Of a stretch of 64,000 bases of DNA, positions 18,501 through 25,573 are shown in pieces; the stretch's first letter is position 1; each line of letters begins with the position of its first letter. A model generated the notes under the pieces. It was not told where the DNA came from. It made no database searches and worked only from the letters and a program-made list of their open reading frames with translations. The position numbers and the translations under genes were made by a program. The stretch comes from Myxococcales bacterium (GTDB taxonomy: Bacteria; Myxococcota; UBA727; GCA-2721815). The stretch is from assembly GCA_002721815.1 (NCBI GenBank), contig PBLQ01000011.1, positions 124,001-188,000 of the forward strand. The letters run 5' to 3'.

Positions 18501-19550
18501 TGCAGCGATGGCTTTATCCCATATTTCCTCTTGGAAGTAATTATCGCCGACCCGGAATGCCACCTCATCGAAGAACCGTGAATCCGGATAACGCTCGGTG
18601 ATCACCTCCCAAGACTTTATCCCTTCTTGACCTTCACCTTGTGCTTGCAGAGCGTAGCCTAACAGGTAGTAAGCACCGTCGATAAAACGGTATTCGGGAA
18701 AATCTTTCACCAACCAGCGGTACAGTTCGATGGTTCTGTCAAACCGTTGCTCAGGCTCTTCAGGCTCTTCGGGCAACCGACCTTCGGAGAACTCGTTATA
18801 GGCAATGCGATAATCCTTAAGCTTTTCCTGATAAACTTCGTCAGCGCGCTCAAATTGCAGCTCAGCGAGACGGAAAATAGCGTCAGGGGTAAAATCTTTG
18901 CTATCTGGGTGGCGTTGCAGAAAGCGCTCAAACGCAGTGATAGCGTCCATACGCGCTTGTCGCTCTTGCACCAGCAATGGGTTGATGGACCCATCGTATT
19001 TTCCTTCAATCTTCTTTTTGCGTTCTTTATAGCGACGCTCGGCTAACTGCCGAATTTCCTCGCGCACTGAGCCCGCCTCAGCCTCAAAATGTTTTACGGT
19101 TTTTTCTAAGGTTTCGTAGACCGCTTGTGCGGCCCCCACCTGGACCCCGCTTAGCCGGTTTTTAATCACTTGTTTCGGCTTGTTGGCGGCAGGCTTTTCT
19201 TCTTCGGAGACGTCCGAAGTGTTATCTACTTCTTCGGAAGACTCGGGCTCGGCTCCCGGCTCGGCAACCTCTTCATCGCCATCTTCACCATCGTCAGCGA
19301 CTTCGCCGTCTTCGGCGACTTCTTCTTCAACATCTTCGACCGTTTCTTCCTCTAGAGATTCCTCGTCGTCCATGTCGTCCATGTCGTCTTCGAAATAATC
19401 TTCGTCGAAATCGTCCCCAAAGGCCTCTTCCTCTTCCGAGTTGGTGTCGACTTCAGGCTCTATGTCTTGGGCGTGAACGGACGATCCCGCCACCAAAAAG
19501 GCGAATGCCAAGGCGCGCAACAAACAGATTGAAGACAGGAGGCGTATCAT
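15543..19550 (-). CDS. Very large periplasmic TPR protein with acidic ends (GltD/AgmU-like)
   Basis: 1335 residues. A signal peptide ends near 'SSVHA' (residue 27). An acidic stretch rich in Glu/Asp occupies about 30-120. TPR-like repeats then run almost continuously to about residue 1230 ('YLLGYALQAQGEGQEGIKSW', 'FRVASKSEQAFNFEKAVRTY', 'NAALALEGQQKYKKAAKEFE'). A second acidic tail ends DDEDEDK. The ATG overlaps the previous stop by four bases. Myxococcus GltD (AgmU) is a similarly large TPR protein that spans the periplasm and precedes gltE, as here. It may act as a load-bearing rod or scaffold in the envelope machine. Confidence 0.78.
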   Translation of the reverse strand: MIRLLSSICLLRALAFAFLVAGSSVHAQDIEPEVDTNSEEEEAFGDDFDEDYFEDDMDDMDDEESLEEETVEDVEEEVAEDGEVADDGEDGDEEVAEPGAEPESSEEVDNTSDVSEEEKPAANKPKQVIKNRLSGVQVGAAQAVYETLEKTVKHFEAEAGSVREEIRQLAERRYKERKKKIEGKYDGSINPLLVQERQARMDAITAFERFLQRHPDSKDFTPDAIFRLAELQFERADEVYQEKLKDYRIAYNEFSEGRLPEEPEEPEQRFDRTIELYRWLVKDFPEYRFIDGAYYLLGYALQAQGEGQEGIKSWEVITERYPDSRFFDEVAFRVGDNYFQEEIWDKAIAAFLLVAPKKESRFYDKALYNLAWTYYLVNRFDEAVENFVELLDYSYAQKAKAGGGGGSVMEEEALQYIAISFQDDNWNRPGYNDMPTEEEEMDDEDIGTGLGYVRFAKEYMSKLGEKPYEREVFARLGDILFKGSKSKGAIEALRYAIDMEPMHKDAPKLQDLIISAYERERMFDDASRERDKLVALYSERTPWAEANRMNIKALREAGKLARASLYKAAIFYHQQAIKFVDGGDMERGVQSYTLAAQAYEAYLDRYPHDKDAYELTFYLAEAYYYSMNFDKAVVAYMKTRDSTQGTKYRGEAALNAIYAQEKIMERMVEAGELVIKDVFSTERPDVNAEPETIPKAQTIFIDSVDKFLLKAEEHEMAPAFSYKAASMKFAYGYFDDAVKRFERIIDLYQQHEAAKFAANLILDYLLAKQDWTKAAAYASRFKEQMVGGEMEEFAKIEGGAKFQIAKGILEKGDIALADGRITEGINLLEEGANRYLELLAEDPDREFADAMMYNAALSLEKARRPLRAADLYERLYKEYPKSTFAPESMFRVASKSEQAFNFEKAVRTYLALVGKYPESDKRADAQLNAALALEGQQKYKKAAKEFERYADMFPDKQEAPDVFFRSALIHAKRKDTRAQIKTLQEFIKRYKSKEEQIPKVVEAYVRIADIHLERYDKIKTAKKVKKRAKKLKAARKDVEAALNKAKEFHEQAPNSPAATYYAAKADFYLSEFIYAEYAKTGMTGTSAKKQGGQLKEKTEKLLEVQKVYENIISTYRQADWSLASLFRIGSLYDNLQNSIFDAPCPKDIARIDEIACEEYALMLEDRAYTIEDKAVEAYRTANDKAQELSLKNEWQQKTLEALNRLRPDDFPIDNTPLSRPTSGNVYAQDFIRMDGGAPYLREVMSVAETEEEDMEEEASEGAEGPGDGEEDGPGEEGLGDGNEETSETEAPTEEAGEEAEVAAEPETPVDSEPEPVDESAPGELEDPFDDEDEDK

Positions 19551-22372
19551 TGTACTTCGTCCCCCTGCAGATCCATGTATATCTGATTTAGATTCGACAA
19601 CTCTTCGGATTTTGCTTGTTGCAGTTTGCCAATCTCGCGGGTGTGCACCTGCTTTTTCTGAAAAGAGGTGTCGGCCAAACCAATATCGGCTCTGACGATA
19701 ACATCATCAAAATCATCAATCACGTGCCCCAAGGCCATCTGCACGGCCGCTTGCGCGGTATCACTGGCTTGATCACTGATGGTGGCCACTTCCTTGCGAT
19801 ATTTGGCCATTTTGCGTTTCTCTTTGTTGACGATAGACCGCATGGTTTTTATCTGCTTGGAAACAGCGGAACTCAGGCGTTTTTGAAGTTTCCGATTTCG
19901 CTTCTTCAGCTTGCGGACTTTTTCTCGCATGCGCCTTACCGCCCGGTAACCCGTTGTTTCACTACCCGATTTCTCGAGTTTCGCCAGCAGTTTGGTTTCT
20001 TTCGCCACAGCCCGCTCGTATGCTTTTTTGATCGTTTCTTTGCTGGCGCTGCCAACTGAGGACATGACGAGTTCTTCTCTGGCTTCATCGAGCTGGTCAC
20101 GATAGGCAATGATTTGACCATCGTATTGCTCCACCATTTGACGAAGGGAAGACAACCGCTTTCTTAGAATCTTCAGATCCTCCTGCGTTCTCTTGCGGAT
20201 AAAGCTCGAATCCGTGAGCAGTTGGTCAAGTGCCCTCAACTGGGCTTTGGCATCCTTGATGGCCAAGGAGACCTCATGCAGCGAGTTATCAAGACGAGAA
20301 ATATATTTTTCGGTCTGCGCTTTATTCTTTTTGATGCCCGAGCCGAGGTTATCTATGAGCGCAAGCTTGTTTTCCAACGCCTCGCGTTCTTGACGCAGTT
20401 TTTCCAGCTTTTTTAGGTCTTTGTTGGAGATGTTAAGCGCCACACCCTGCGAGTAGTTCCCGTCAAAGCGAATCCCCGGTCTTTTCTCAAATGAAGTGGT
20501 GAAATCTCCACGTTTGAAAGCCTCGATCACCACTTTTGACTCCTGTCCCCCATTGGAAACAAAGGCCAGTTGGTCTTTCATGGAAAAGCGATAACTGTTG
20601 ACGTAATCGAAGAGGCCACCTGAACCCTCAAAATGGAGCGCAACGCTGAGACGATGGGAGCCCACCGAAAGTGGTCCGGATATGAGCAAAGTCCCTTCCT
20701 CACCCTTACCCAAGTCTTCGAGAGGCGTCTCGATCTCGATGGCTTTACCATCCAATAAGAACTCCGCTTTGGTGAGATGATAGGCTTCACCCAAGCCGTT
20801 CTTATACGAAAGCACCACTTTGCCGCCTGTCCCCATCCCGCCGGTGAAGGTTTCGGTCATCAGGGATAACTTGGCTTTTTCGAGCGCTAAGAGTCTTTGC
20901 TCTATTTCTCGAGCGCGCAAAACGCCATCGCGAAGCGTGACAAAAAACTCTTCAGGGTTGTCTCGGGTTAAAATACGCTCTAACTTCTCGACCAACTCCG
21001 CGCTGGACTTCATTTGTTCCTGGCTGATTTTGATATCCCGAAAAGTAGACAAAACGTGCGACACCTCGTCTTGCTCTGAGGTCCAGTTCGCCGCCAATGG
21101 GGGCAGCATGCTTCCTGTGGCCAATCCCCCCTGCTGCACCGCGATAATATCGTCGAGTAACCGTTTTGGATCTACGGCCTCTTTTGAAAGCTTTTGCAAC
21201 GCTTCGTAGGTTGGCTCGTAGATCTCAATGACCTTACGAAACATTTCTTCCGCTTGGTCGAATTCGCCTGTCTGCATTCTGAGATTACCCATCAGCACAT
21301 ACGCATCGGGCGTGCGTCGGCTGTCCGACTCCAAATCCACCAGCATGCGCAGATTTTCTAACGCCTTTTTGTACTGGGCATTGATGAGTCGTTCTCGTTC
21401 TTTCATGGGCATTTCAGCTACTTTTTCATCAATTTCCATGAGCTGACCGCGACGAACGTAGACCCAGGTCACCTCGTAGAGCATCTCTGTAAAGAAATCG
21501 GAATCGAAACTGATGAACTGGTACGCGTTGATGGCTTCATCCAAATCATCTTGGTCGAAATACAAACGTCCGAGCGCCAGATGGGCCAACTCGATCACTT
21601 GTTGGTCAGTTTTGTTCACGGCCTTTGCGTCGGCGATTTCTCTAAAAAGATTCAAAGAACGATCCGCATTCTCGGCACGAACCGCGGCCGCACCTCTGAT
21701 GTATTTGCTACGCAGATAAAAATCCGATGACCGAGGGATTTTATTGAGTTCCTCAACCCCTTCGTCATCTCTTTGGGCCACAAACAGCGTACGACCACGC
21801 TCATATCTCACTTGATCAGGTATTCGACCGCCAATCTTCTTTTCGTAAATGCGATAGAATTTGTTGATGGTTTTGGGTTTATTGACCTTGACCCCAATGG
21901 CGATCGCCCGTGATGCAGCGTGGTGAAGATAGGTGGTATCATCTTCCTTGAGCATCTTTTTGAAGTAATGAAGTGCCGTCGTGTAGTTATTCAGCTGGTA
22001 AAGAGACTCAGCCAACAGATAGAGCGCGAATGCACGCTTGCCACTCTTCCGCAGCTTCTTAGAGCCAATGATGCTGTAAATGGCCAAACTGCATTTTTCA
22101 AAGTCTTTGATCTGAAAAGCTTCTTTTGCCAGGCGAAGGTATTGACGTACTTTGGCAGGCCGGGTTGCATCGGGGATTTCTTGATATTCCTCTTCAAGCC
22201 GGTGCATCGCCCCTTCCAGAAAAGTCACTTCTTCCGTTAGGTTATTAAGGATTTCGGCGGATCGCGCGTGTGCAGAGGTAGGAACGCCCATCAACAAGGC
22301 GCAAGTCACCACCAATGTCGTGCCCAACACAGATAAAAAGGATGGCCTTTTTATGTCGTGCGTTGTCCGCAT
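19547..22372 (-). CDS. Large periplasmic protein: TPR region, beta module and coiled coil
   Basis: About 941 residues. Signal peptide (about 15-38, 'PTSAHA'). TPR-like helices run over ~70-400. A beta-rich module follows at ~505-640 ('SVGSHRLSVALHFEGSGGLF', 'GDFTTSFEKRPGIRFDG'). A long coiled coil lies at ~650-880, rich in Lys/Arg/Leu heptads. The beta module is clearly shared with the 308-residue protein encoded by the next gene upstream. The ATG at 22372 (AAGGAG eight bases upstream) is preferred over the adjacent TTG at 22375. GltC of Myxococcus is a periplasmic TPR protein and could be the counterpart, but the coiled coil makes that uncertain. It most likely links envelope layers. Confidence 0.72.
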   Translation of the reverse strand: MRTTHDIKRPSFLSVLGTTLVVTCALLMGVPTSAHARSAEILNNLTEEVTFLEGAMHRLEEEYQEIPDATRPAKVRQYLRLAKEAFQIKDFEKCSLAIYSIIGSKKLRKSGKRAFALYLLAESLYQLNNYTTALHYFKKMLKEDDTTYLHHAASRAIAIGVKVNKPKTINKFYRIYEKKIGGRIPDQVRYERGRTLFVAQRDDEGVEELNKIPRSSDFYLRSKYIRGAAAVRAENADRSLNLFREIADAKAVNKTDQQVIELAHLALGRLYFDQDDLDEAINAYQFISFDSDFFTEMLYEVTWVYVRRGQLMEIDEKVAEMPMKERERLINAQYKKALENLRMLVDLESDSRRTPDAYVLMGNLRMQTGEFDQAEEMFRKVIEIYEPTYEALQKLSKEAVDPKRLLDDIIAVQQGGLATGSMLPPLAANWTSEQDEVSHVLSTFRDIKISQEQMKSSAELVEKLERILTRDNPEEFFVTLRDGVLRAREIEQRLLALEKAKLSLMTETFTGGMGTGGKVVLSYKNGLGEAYHLTKAEFLLDGKAIEIETPLEDLGKGEEGTLLISGPLSVGSHRLSVALHFEGSGGLFDYVNSYRFSMKDQLAFVSNGGQESKVVIEAFKRGDFTTSFEKRPGIRFDGNYSQGVALNISNKDLKKLEKLRQEREALENKLALIDNLGSGIKKNKAQTEKYISRLDNSLHEVSLAIKDAKAQLRALDQLLTDSSFIRKRTQEDLKILRKRLSSLRQMVEQYDGQIIAYRDQLDEAREELVMSSVGSASKETIKKAYERAVAKETKLLAKLEKSGSETTGYRAVRRMREKVRKLKKRNRKLQKRLSSAVSKQIKTMRSIVNKEKRKMAKYRKEVATISDQASDTAQAAVQMALGHVIDDFDDVIVRADIGLADTSFQKKQVHTREIGKLQQAKSEELSNLNQIYMDLQGDEVQ

Positions 22373-22384
22373 CAATGAAACTCC

Positions 22385-23311
22385 TTAGGGGACCACAATG
22401 CCCTGGTCGAGGTCATCTTCAACCCGGTCATCAAGCACTTCAGTGTCCATGCGTATGGCGGGTCTTTCCAGGAAGTTGGTGGTGAAATCACCTTGCTCAA
22501 AACCAACCACTTTGTTGGTGGTGATTTTGCCTTGCTCTGTGGTGAAAGTGAATGAATCCTTGAGCTGGAAGTTGTAGCCCTCCAGATATGAGAAGAGGCC
22601 AGAACCCGAACCGCGGTATACCAAACTGACGGTTAAAGTGTGGGTGCCCTCTACGATGGGGCCGTCGAAAATGATGATTTCGCCTTCGTTTTGGAATCGT
22701 TCCCCAGACTCGTCGGTATCTTGATGTAAGGGCATGCCATCCAAAAAGAAGTGGCGTTGTACCAACCTGAAACCAGAGCCCATCTGATTCTCATGCACCA
22801 AAAGTAGTTTGGCACTGGTGCTTAAGCCGCCCGTCACTTGTTCGGTGAGCATCATCAACTTGGCTTTGGAGCGAAAGATACTTTCTTTCAGTTCGTTCAC
22901 TTTTTCTTCGAGACCACGAATTTTTGCCCGGTAACTGGCGTCTGCTTCTTTCATCTCGCGCATGGCTTTTTCGGCATCTTCCGGAGACTGCTCTTGGGGC
23001 GCTGCCCCTTCTTGTGTCGCTGCGGGCGCCGTGTCGGGCGTGGCCGCTGCCTCCCCTTCCGCAGGCGCTGCCTCCGTGGATTCTGCAGGTGCACCTTCTT
23101 GGGCCGCAGGGGCCTCATCCGTTGCCTTGGCAGGCTCTTGCCCTTCGGCTGCAGGCACTTCTTCAGCTGGCTTTTCTGCTTCGACCGCCGGTGTTTCGGT
23201 TTCAGCCGCGGTGTCTTGAGCGTAACTCCAAGAACCGGCTGTCAAACAGGCGCCAAGCACCAAGCAGCACAGTACCGGGTTTGGGTATCGGTTTTTCTTT
23301 GGCATCGTCAT
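22385..23311 (-). CDS. Secreted Ala/Pro/Glu-rich protein with gliding-operon beta module
   Basis: 308 residues. Signal peptide (about 10-31, 'SWSYAQD'), then an 80-residue Ala-Glu-Pro-rich spacer, a short coiled coil (about 112-155) and a beta-rich module at ~152-289 ('EGTHTLTVSLVYRGSGSGLF', 'GDFTTNFLERPAIRMD') homologous to the one in the next gene. The Ala/Pro-rich spacer can draw false matches to dihydrolipoamide acetyltransferase; no lipoyl or catalytic domain is present. It starts one base after the mglA stop, which ties it tightly to the polarity genes. Function unknown; probably a periplasmic partner of the larger module protein. Confidence 0.75.
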   Translation of the reverse strand: MTMPKKNRYPNPVLCCLVLGACLTAGSWSYAQDTAAETETPAVEAEKPAEEVPAAEGQEPAKATDEAPAAQEGAPAESTEAAPAEGEAAATPDTAPAATQEGAAPQEQSPEDAEKAMREMKEADASYRAKIRGLEEKVNELKESIFRSKAKLMMLTEQVTGGLSTSAKLLLVHENQMGSGFRLVQRHFFLDGMPLHQDTDESGERFQNEGEIIIFDGPIVEGTHTLTVSLVYRGSGSGLFSYLEGYNFQLKDSFTFTTEQGKITTNKVVGFEQGDFTTNFLERPAIRMDTEVLDDRVEDDLDQGIVVP

Positions 23312-23312
23312 A

Positions 23313-23903
23313 TTACTTCGCCCCTTTTCGCAGTTCCTGTAGAATCTGTTTCGCTACGCATTTGAGCGTGGGAAAAACCCCTTCTCCATTGGTAGCCGTG
23401 GCAGAAAACTCAGGTGCGCCTGAAGTATTGAGCATTTTGCTCAGTTGCTCAACAGGTAAAACATCGGGCAGGTCCCTTTTGTTGTACTGGAGAACGAAGG
23501 GCAAACGCCCCAAGCTGTACCCCTGCTCTTCTAAGTTTTCTACAAGATTTTTCATGGATTCCTGATTTGCTTCTGCTCGATCTTTTTGAGAATCGGCCAC
23601 AAAAATTACACCGTCAACGCCCTTCAATATCAGTTTTCGTGACGCATCGTAAAAAACCTGCCCAGGAACGGTGTAAAGGTGAAATCTCGCCTTGAAGCCA
23701 CGAATTTCGCCCAGCGACAAAGGCAAGAAATCAAAGAACAACGTCCGGTCAGTTTCGGTGGCCAATGAAATCATTTTGCCTTTGATACCCGGACTGGTCT
23801 TCTGATAAATATGGTTTAAATTCGAGGTCTTACCGCACAGGCCCGGCCCGTAGTACACGATTTTGCAGTTAATCTCTTTGGATGAATAGTTAATGAAAGA
23901 CAT
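23313..23903 (-). CDS. mglA: Ras-like polarity GTPase MglA
   Basis: 196 residues and near-identical in plan to Myxococcus MglA: opening '[20 protein letters not shown]', P-loop GPGLCGKT (residues 19-26), switch region '[13 protein letters not shown]', G3 motif TVPGQVFY (Thr in place of the Ras Asp, as in MglA), and G4 motif NKRDL. GTP-bound MglA marks the leading pole and docks on the motility machines; MglB stimulates its GTPase. It lies 18 bases after mglB and 1 base before the first structural gene of the operon, so switch and machine would be expressed together. Among proteins in this window this is one of the surest identifications. Confidence 0.96.
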   Translation of the reverse strand: MSFINYSSKEINCKIVYYGPGLCGKTSNLNHIYQKTSPGIKGKMISLATETDRTLFFDFLPLSLGEIRGFKARFHLYTVPGQVFYDASRKLILKGVDGVIFVADSQKDRAEANQESMKNLVENLEEQGYSLGRLPFVLQYNKRDLPDVLPVEQLSKMLNTSGAPEFSATATNGEGVFPTLKCVAKQILQELRKGAK

Positions 23904-23921
23904 GGGAAAGTTCAGACTTTC

Positions 23922-24407
23922 TTAGGAGTGCGAGAACAACGATTCAATATCGTCATCGGTGATTTCAGCGAATGGCATGGCGTTTTCTTGGTTTTCATGC
24001 GCTTTATCTTTCGCCGTTTGGAGCAAATTGACGATTTCCTGAGCAGATTTGCGAACCCGCAATCGAACCAAACCAAGGGAGGAACGCTCGTCGAAAATCA
24101 CCAACAGAATGGCTTCGGCCGGTAACACCGAGATGTGCAGGTTGGCCTTTTCACCCTCGTGAAAAATCTGAGTAAACTCCTTTTCATTCATTAACTTCGC
24201 CATGCCGCTGGTGGCCGCAATATTCCCCGCCGTCAAAGACGCCAAACTGGTGGTGTCCAGGTCGGATGCGTCACCTGCAGTGGCTAAAACTTGTCCATTG
24301 GTATCCACTAGGAACACCACCATGGCGTTGGCATCTTCTACCAATCGCTCGCAGGCGTCTTTAATCATTTTGCTTTCTGCTTGGTACAGAATGAAATGCG
24401 AATGCAT
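23922..24407 (-). CDS. mglB: Roadblock/LC7 GTPase-activating protein MglB
   Basis: 161 residues of the roadblock/LC7 family. The stretches 'DANAMVVFLVDTNGQVLATA', 'DTTSLASLTAGNIAA' and 'SSLGLVRLRVRKS', and the acidic tail 'PFAEITDDDIESLF', match MglB of Myxococcus point by point. MglB dimers bind MglA and accelerate GTP hydrolysis at the lagging pole. It is the first gene of the run, 145 bases after recR. A GGGAAG ribosome site precedes the ATG, and a short inverted repeat (CCCAT...ATGGG) lies upstream. A promoter is expected in the recR-mglB gap but could not be fixed by eye. Confidence 0.95.
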   Translation of the reverse strand: MHSHFILYQAESKMIKDACERLVEDANAMVVFLVDTNGQVLATAGDASDLDTTSLASLTAGNIAATSGMAKLMNEKEFTQIFHEGEKANLHISVLPAEAILLVIFDERSSLGLVRLRVRKSAQEIVNLLQTAKDKAHENQENAMPFAEITDDDIESLFSHS

Positions 24408-24552
24408 GGTCTTCCCAAAAGCGCTCGACCCATAATTACAATGGGTGAGGGACTAGGGATCATCGATACCACAAGTTGGACCGAAGTCAAAGATCGCGAG
24501 ACCCAATAAAGACCTTTATTTTTAGCGGTTTAATGTGCTTCAAGGCCGCGGT

Positions 24553-25176
24553 TTATACAGGACGAAAACCACCGATTTCGCGCCGCTCAGCCAAAGCGCG
24601 AGCCAGGGTGACCTTATCGGTGTACTGAAGCTGACCACCCACTGGAATTCCCGAAGCAATTCTGGATAAACGCACCCCCGATTGGTCCAAATTGCGCGCC
24701 AAAAACAGGGCCGTGGCCTCACCATCGACCGTGGGGGGCGTGGCCAAAACCACCTCACTCACACCCGCATCTTCGCCCATGAGTCGAGACATCAAAGCCT
24801 TCACCCGAAGCTGTTCAGGGCCCACGCCCGACAAGGGTGCTAAGGTGCCGTGGAGGACATGATACAAACCACTGTATTCATTGCTTTTTTCTATCGCATT
24901 CACATCTTCAGGGCGCGCGACCACACACAAAAGCTCGGTATTGCGCTTGGGATTAGCGCAAATTCGACAGACCCCTTCTTGAGCGGTCAAATTACAGCAC
25001 CTGGGGCATTCGTGCGCTTTCTCGGCCGTCGATTCCAAAGCCTTGGCCAACGACTTCATTAAGTCTCTGTTTTCATTAAGAAGATAATGAGCCAAGCGTT
25101 GGGCTGTACGCTCTCCAATACCCGGTAAACGACTCAACTGTTTGACCAAAACGGCAATGGGGTCGGTTCCCGCCAT
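24553..25176 (-). CDS. recR: Recombination mediator protein RecR
   Basis: 207 residues, the usual RecR length. N-terminal helix-hairpin-helix ('LSRLPGIGERTAQRLA'), a zinc finger with cysteines in 'CPRCCNLTAQEGVCRIC' (about 57-73), a Toprim domain with 'VVARPEDVNAIE' and the conserved C-terminal 'GIPVGGQLQYTDKVTLARAL'. It works with RecO to load RecA on gapped DNA. Its ATG overlaps the ebfC stop by one base (TAATG); ebfC-recR is a classic pair. dnaX, often the gene before them, is absent: uvrC lies there, divergent. Confidence 0.97.
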   Translation of the reverse strand: MAGTDPIAVLVKQLSRLPGIGERTAQRLAHYLLNENRDLMKSLAKALESTAEKAHECPRCCNLTAQEGVCRICANPKRNTELLCVVARPEDVNAIEKSNEYSGLYHVLHGTLAPLSGVGPEQLRVKALMSRLMGEDAGVSEVVLATPPTVDGEATALFLARNLDQSGVRLSRIASGIPVGGQLQYTDKVTLARALAERREIGGFRPV

Positions 25177-25490
25177 TAAGACTGCCCGCCGAAGATGTTC
25201 AACTTGTTCATCATACCTTGGGCTTGGGCCACCACATCCTGCTGCAGCTGTTTCGTGGCAGCGTTCACGGCCGCTTTAACCAGGTTCTCCGTGAAGCTTT
25301 TGTCTTGTTTTTCAATAAGTTCCTGAGCGATTTCCACGGATGTGGCCTCAAACTTCCCGTTGAGAGTCACTTTGACCATGCCGGCCCCCGCTTCACCCAC
25401 CGCGGTTTTGTTTCGCAGTGTTTCATCAAACTGCCCTTGCATTTCTTGGGCTTGCTTTAAAGCTTCAGCAATTTTGGTTGGGTCGAACAT
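25176..25490 (-). CDS. ebfC: Nucleoid-associated protein EbfC/YbaB
   Basis: 104 residues of the YbaB/EbfC family of small DNA-binding dimers. The N-terminal helix 'ALKQAQEMQGQFDETL', the central beta strands 'GMVKVTLNGKFEATSVEI' and the C-terminal helix fit the 'tweezer' fold. A strong ribosome site (GAAGGAG) precedes the ATG. Directly coupled to recR. It probably shapes local nucleoid structure; no specific role can be read from the sequence. Confidence 0.93.
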   Translation of the reverse strand: MFDPTKIAEALKQAQEMQGQFDETLRNKTAVGEAGAGMVKVTLNGKFEATSVEIAQELIEKQDKSFTENLVKAAVNAATKQLQQDVVAQAQGMMNKLNIFGGQS

Positions 25491-25573
25491 GGTGTCTCCT
25501 TCAAAGCCACGTGGGCCTCATGCGAGATATGTTATAATCATCCCAAACCGAATGCCACAACCCTAAGCGCACC

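Noticed and set aside
22385-23311. Dihydrolipoamide acetyltransferase
   Set aside because: Only the Ala/Pro-rich linker resembles that enzyme. No lipoyl domain or catalytic HxxxD site is present, and a signal peptide is.
22924-23565. A 213-codon plus-strand frame over the mglA and 308-residue genes
   Set aside because: It is the mirror of the Ala/Pro/Glu-rich spacer, where low-complexity codons leave other frames open. MglA on the other strand is unmistakable.
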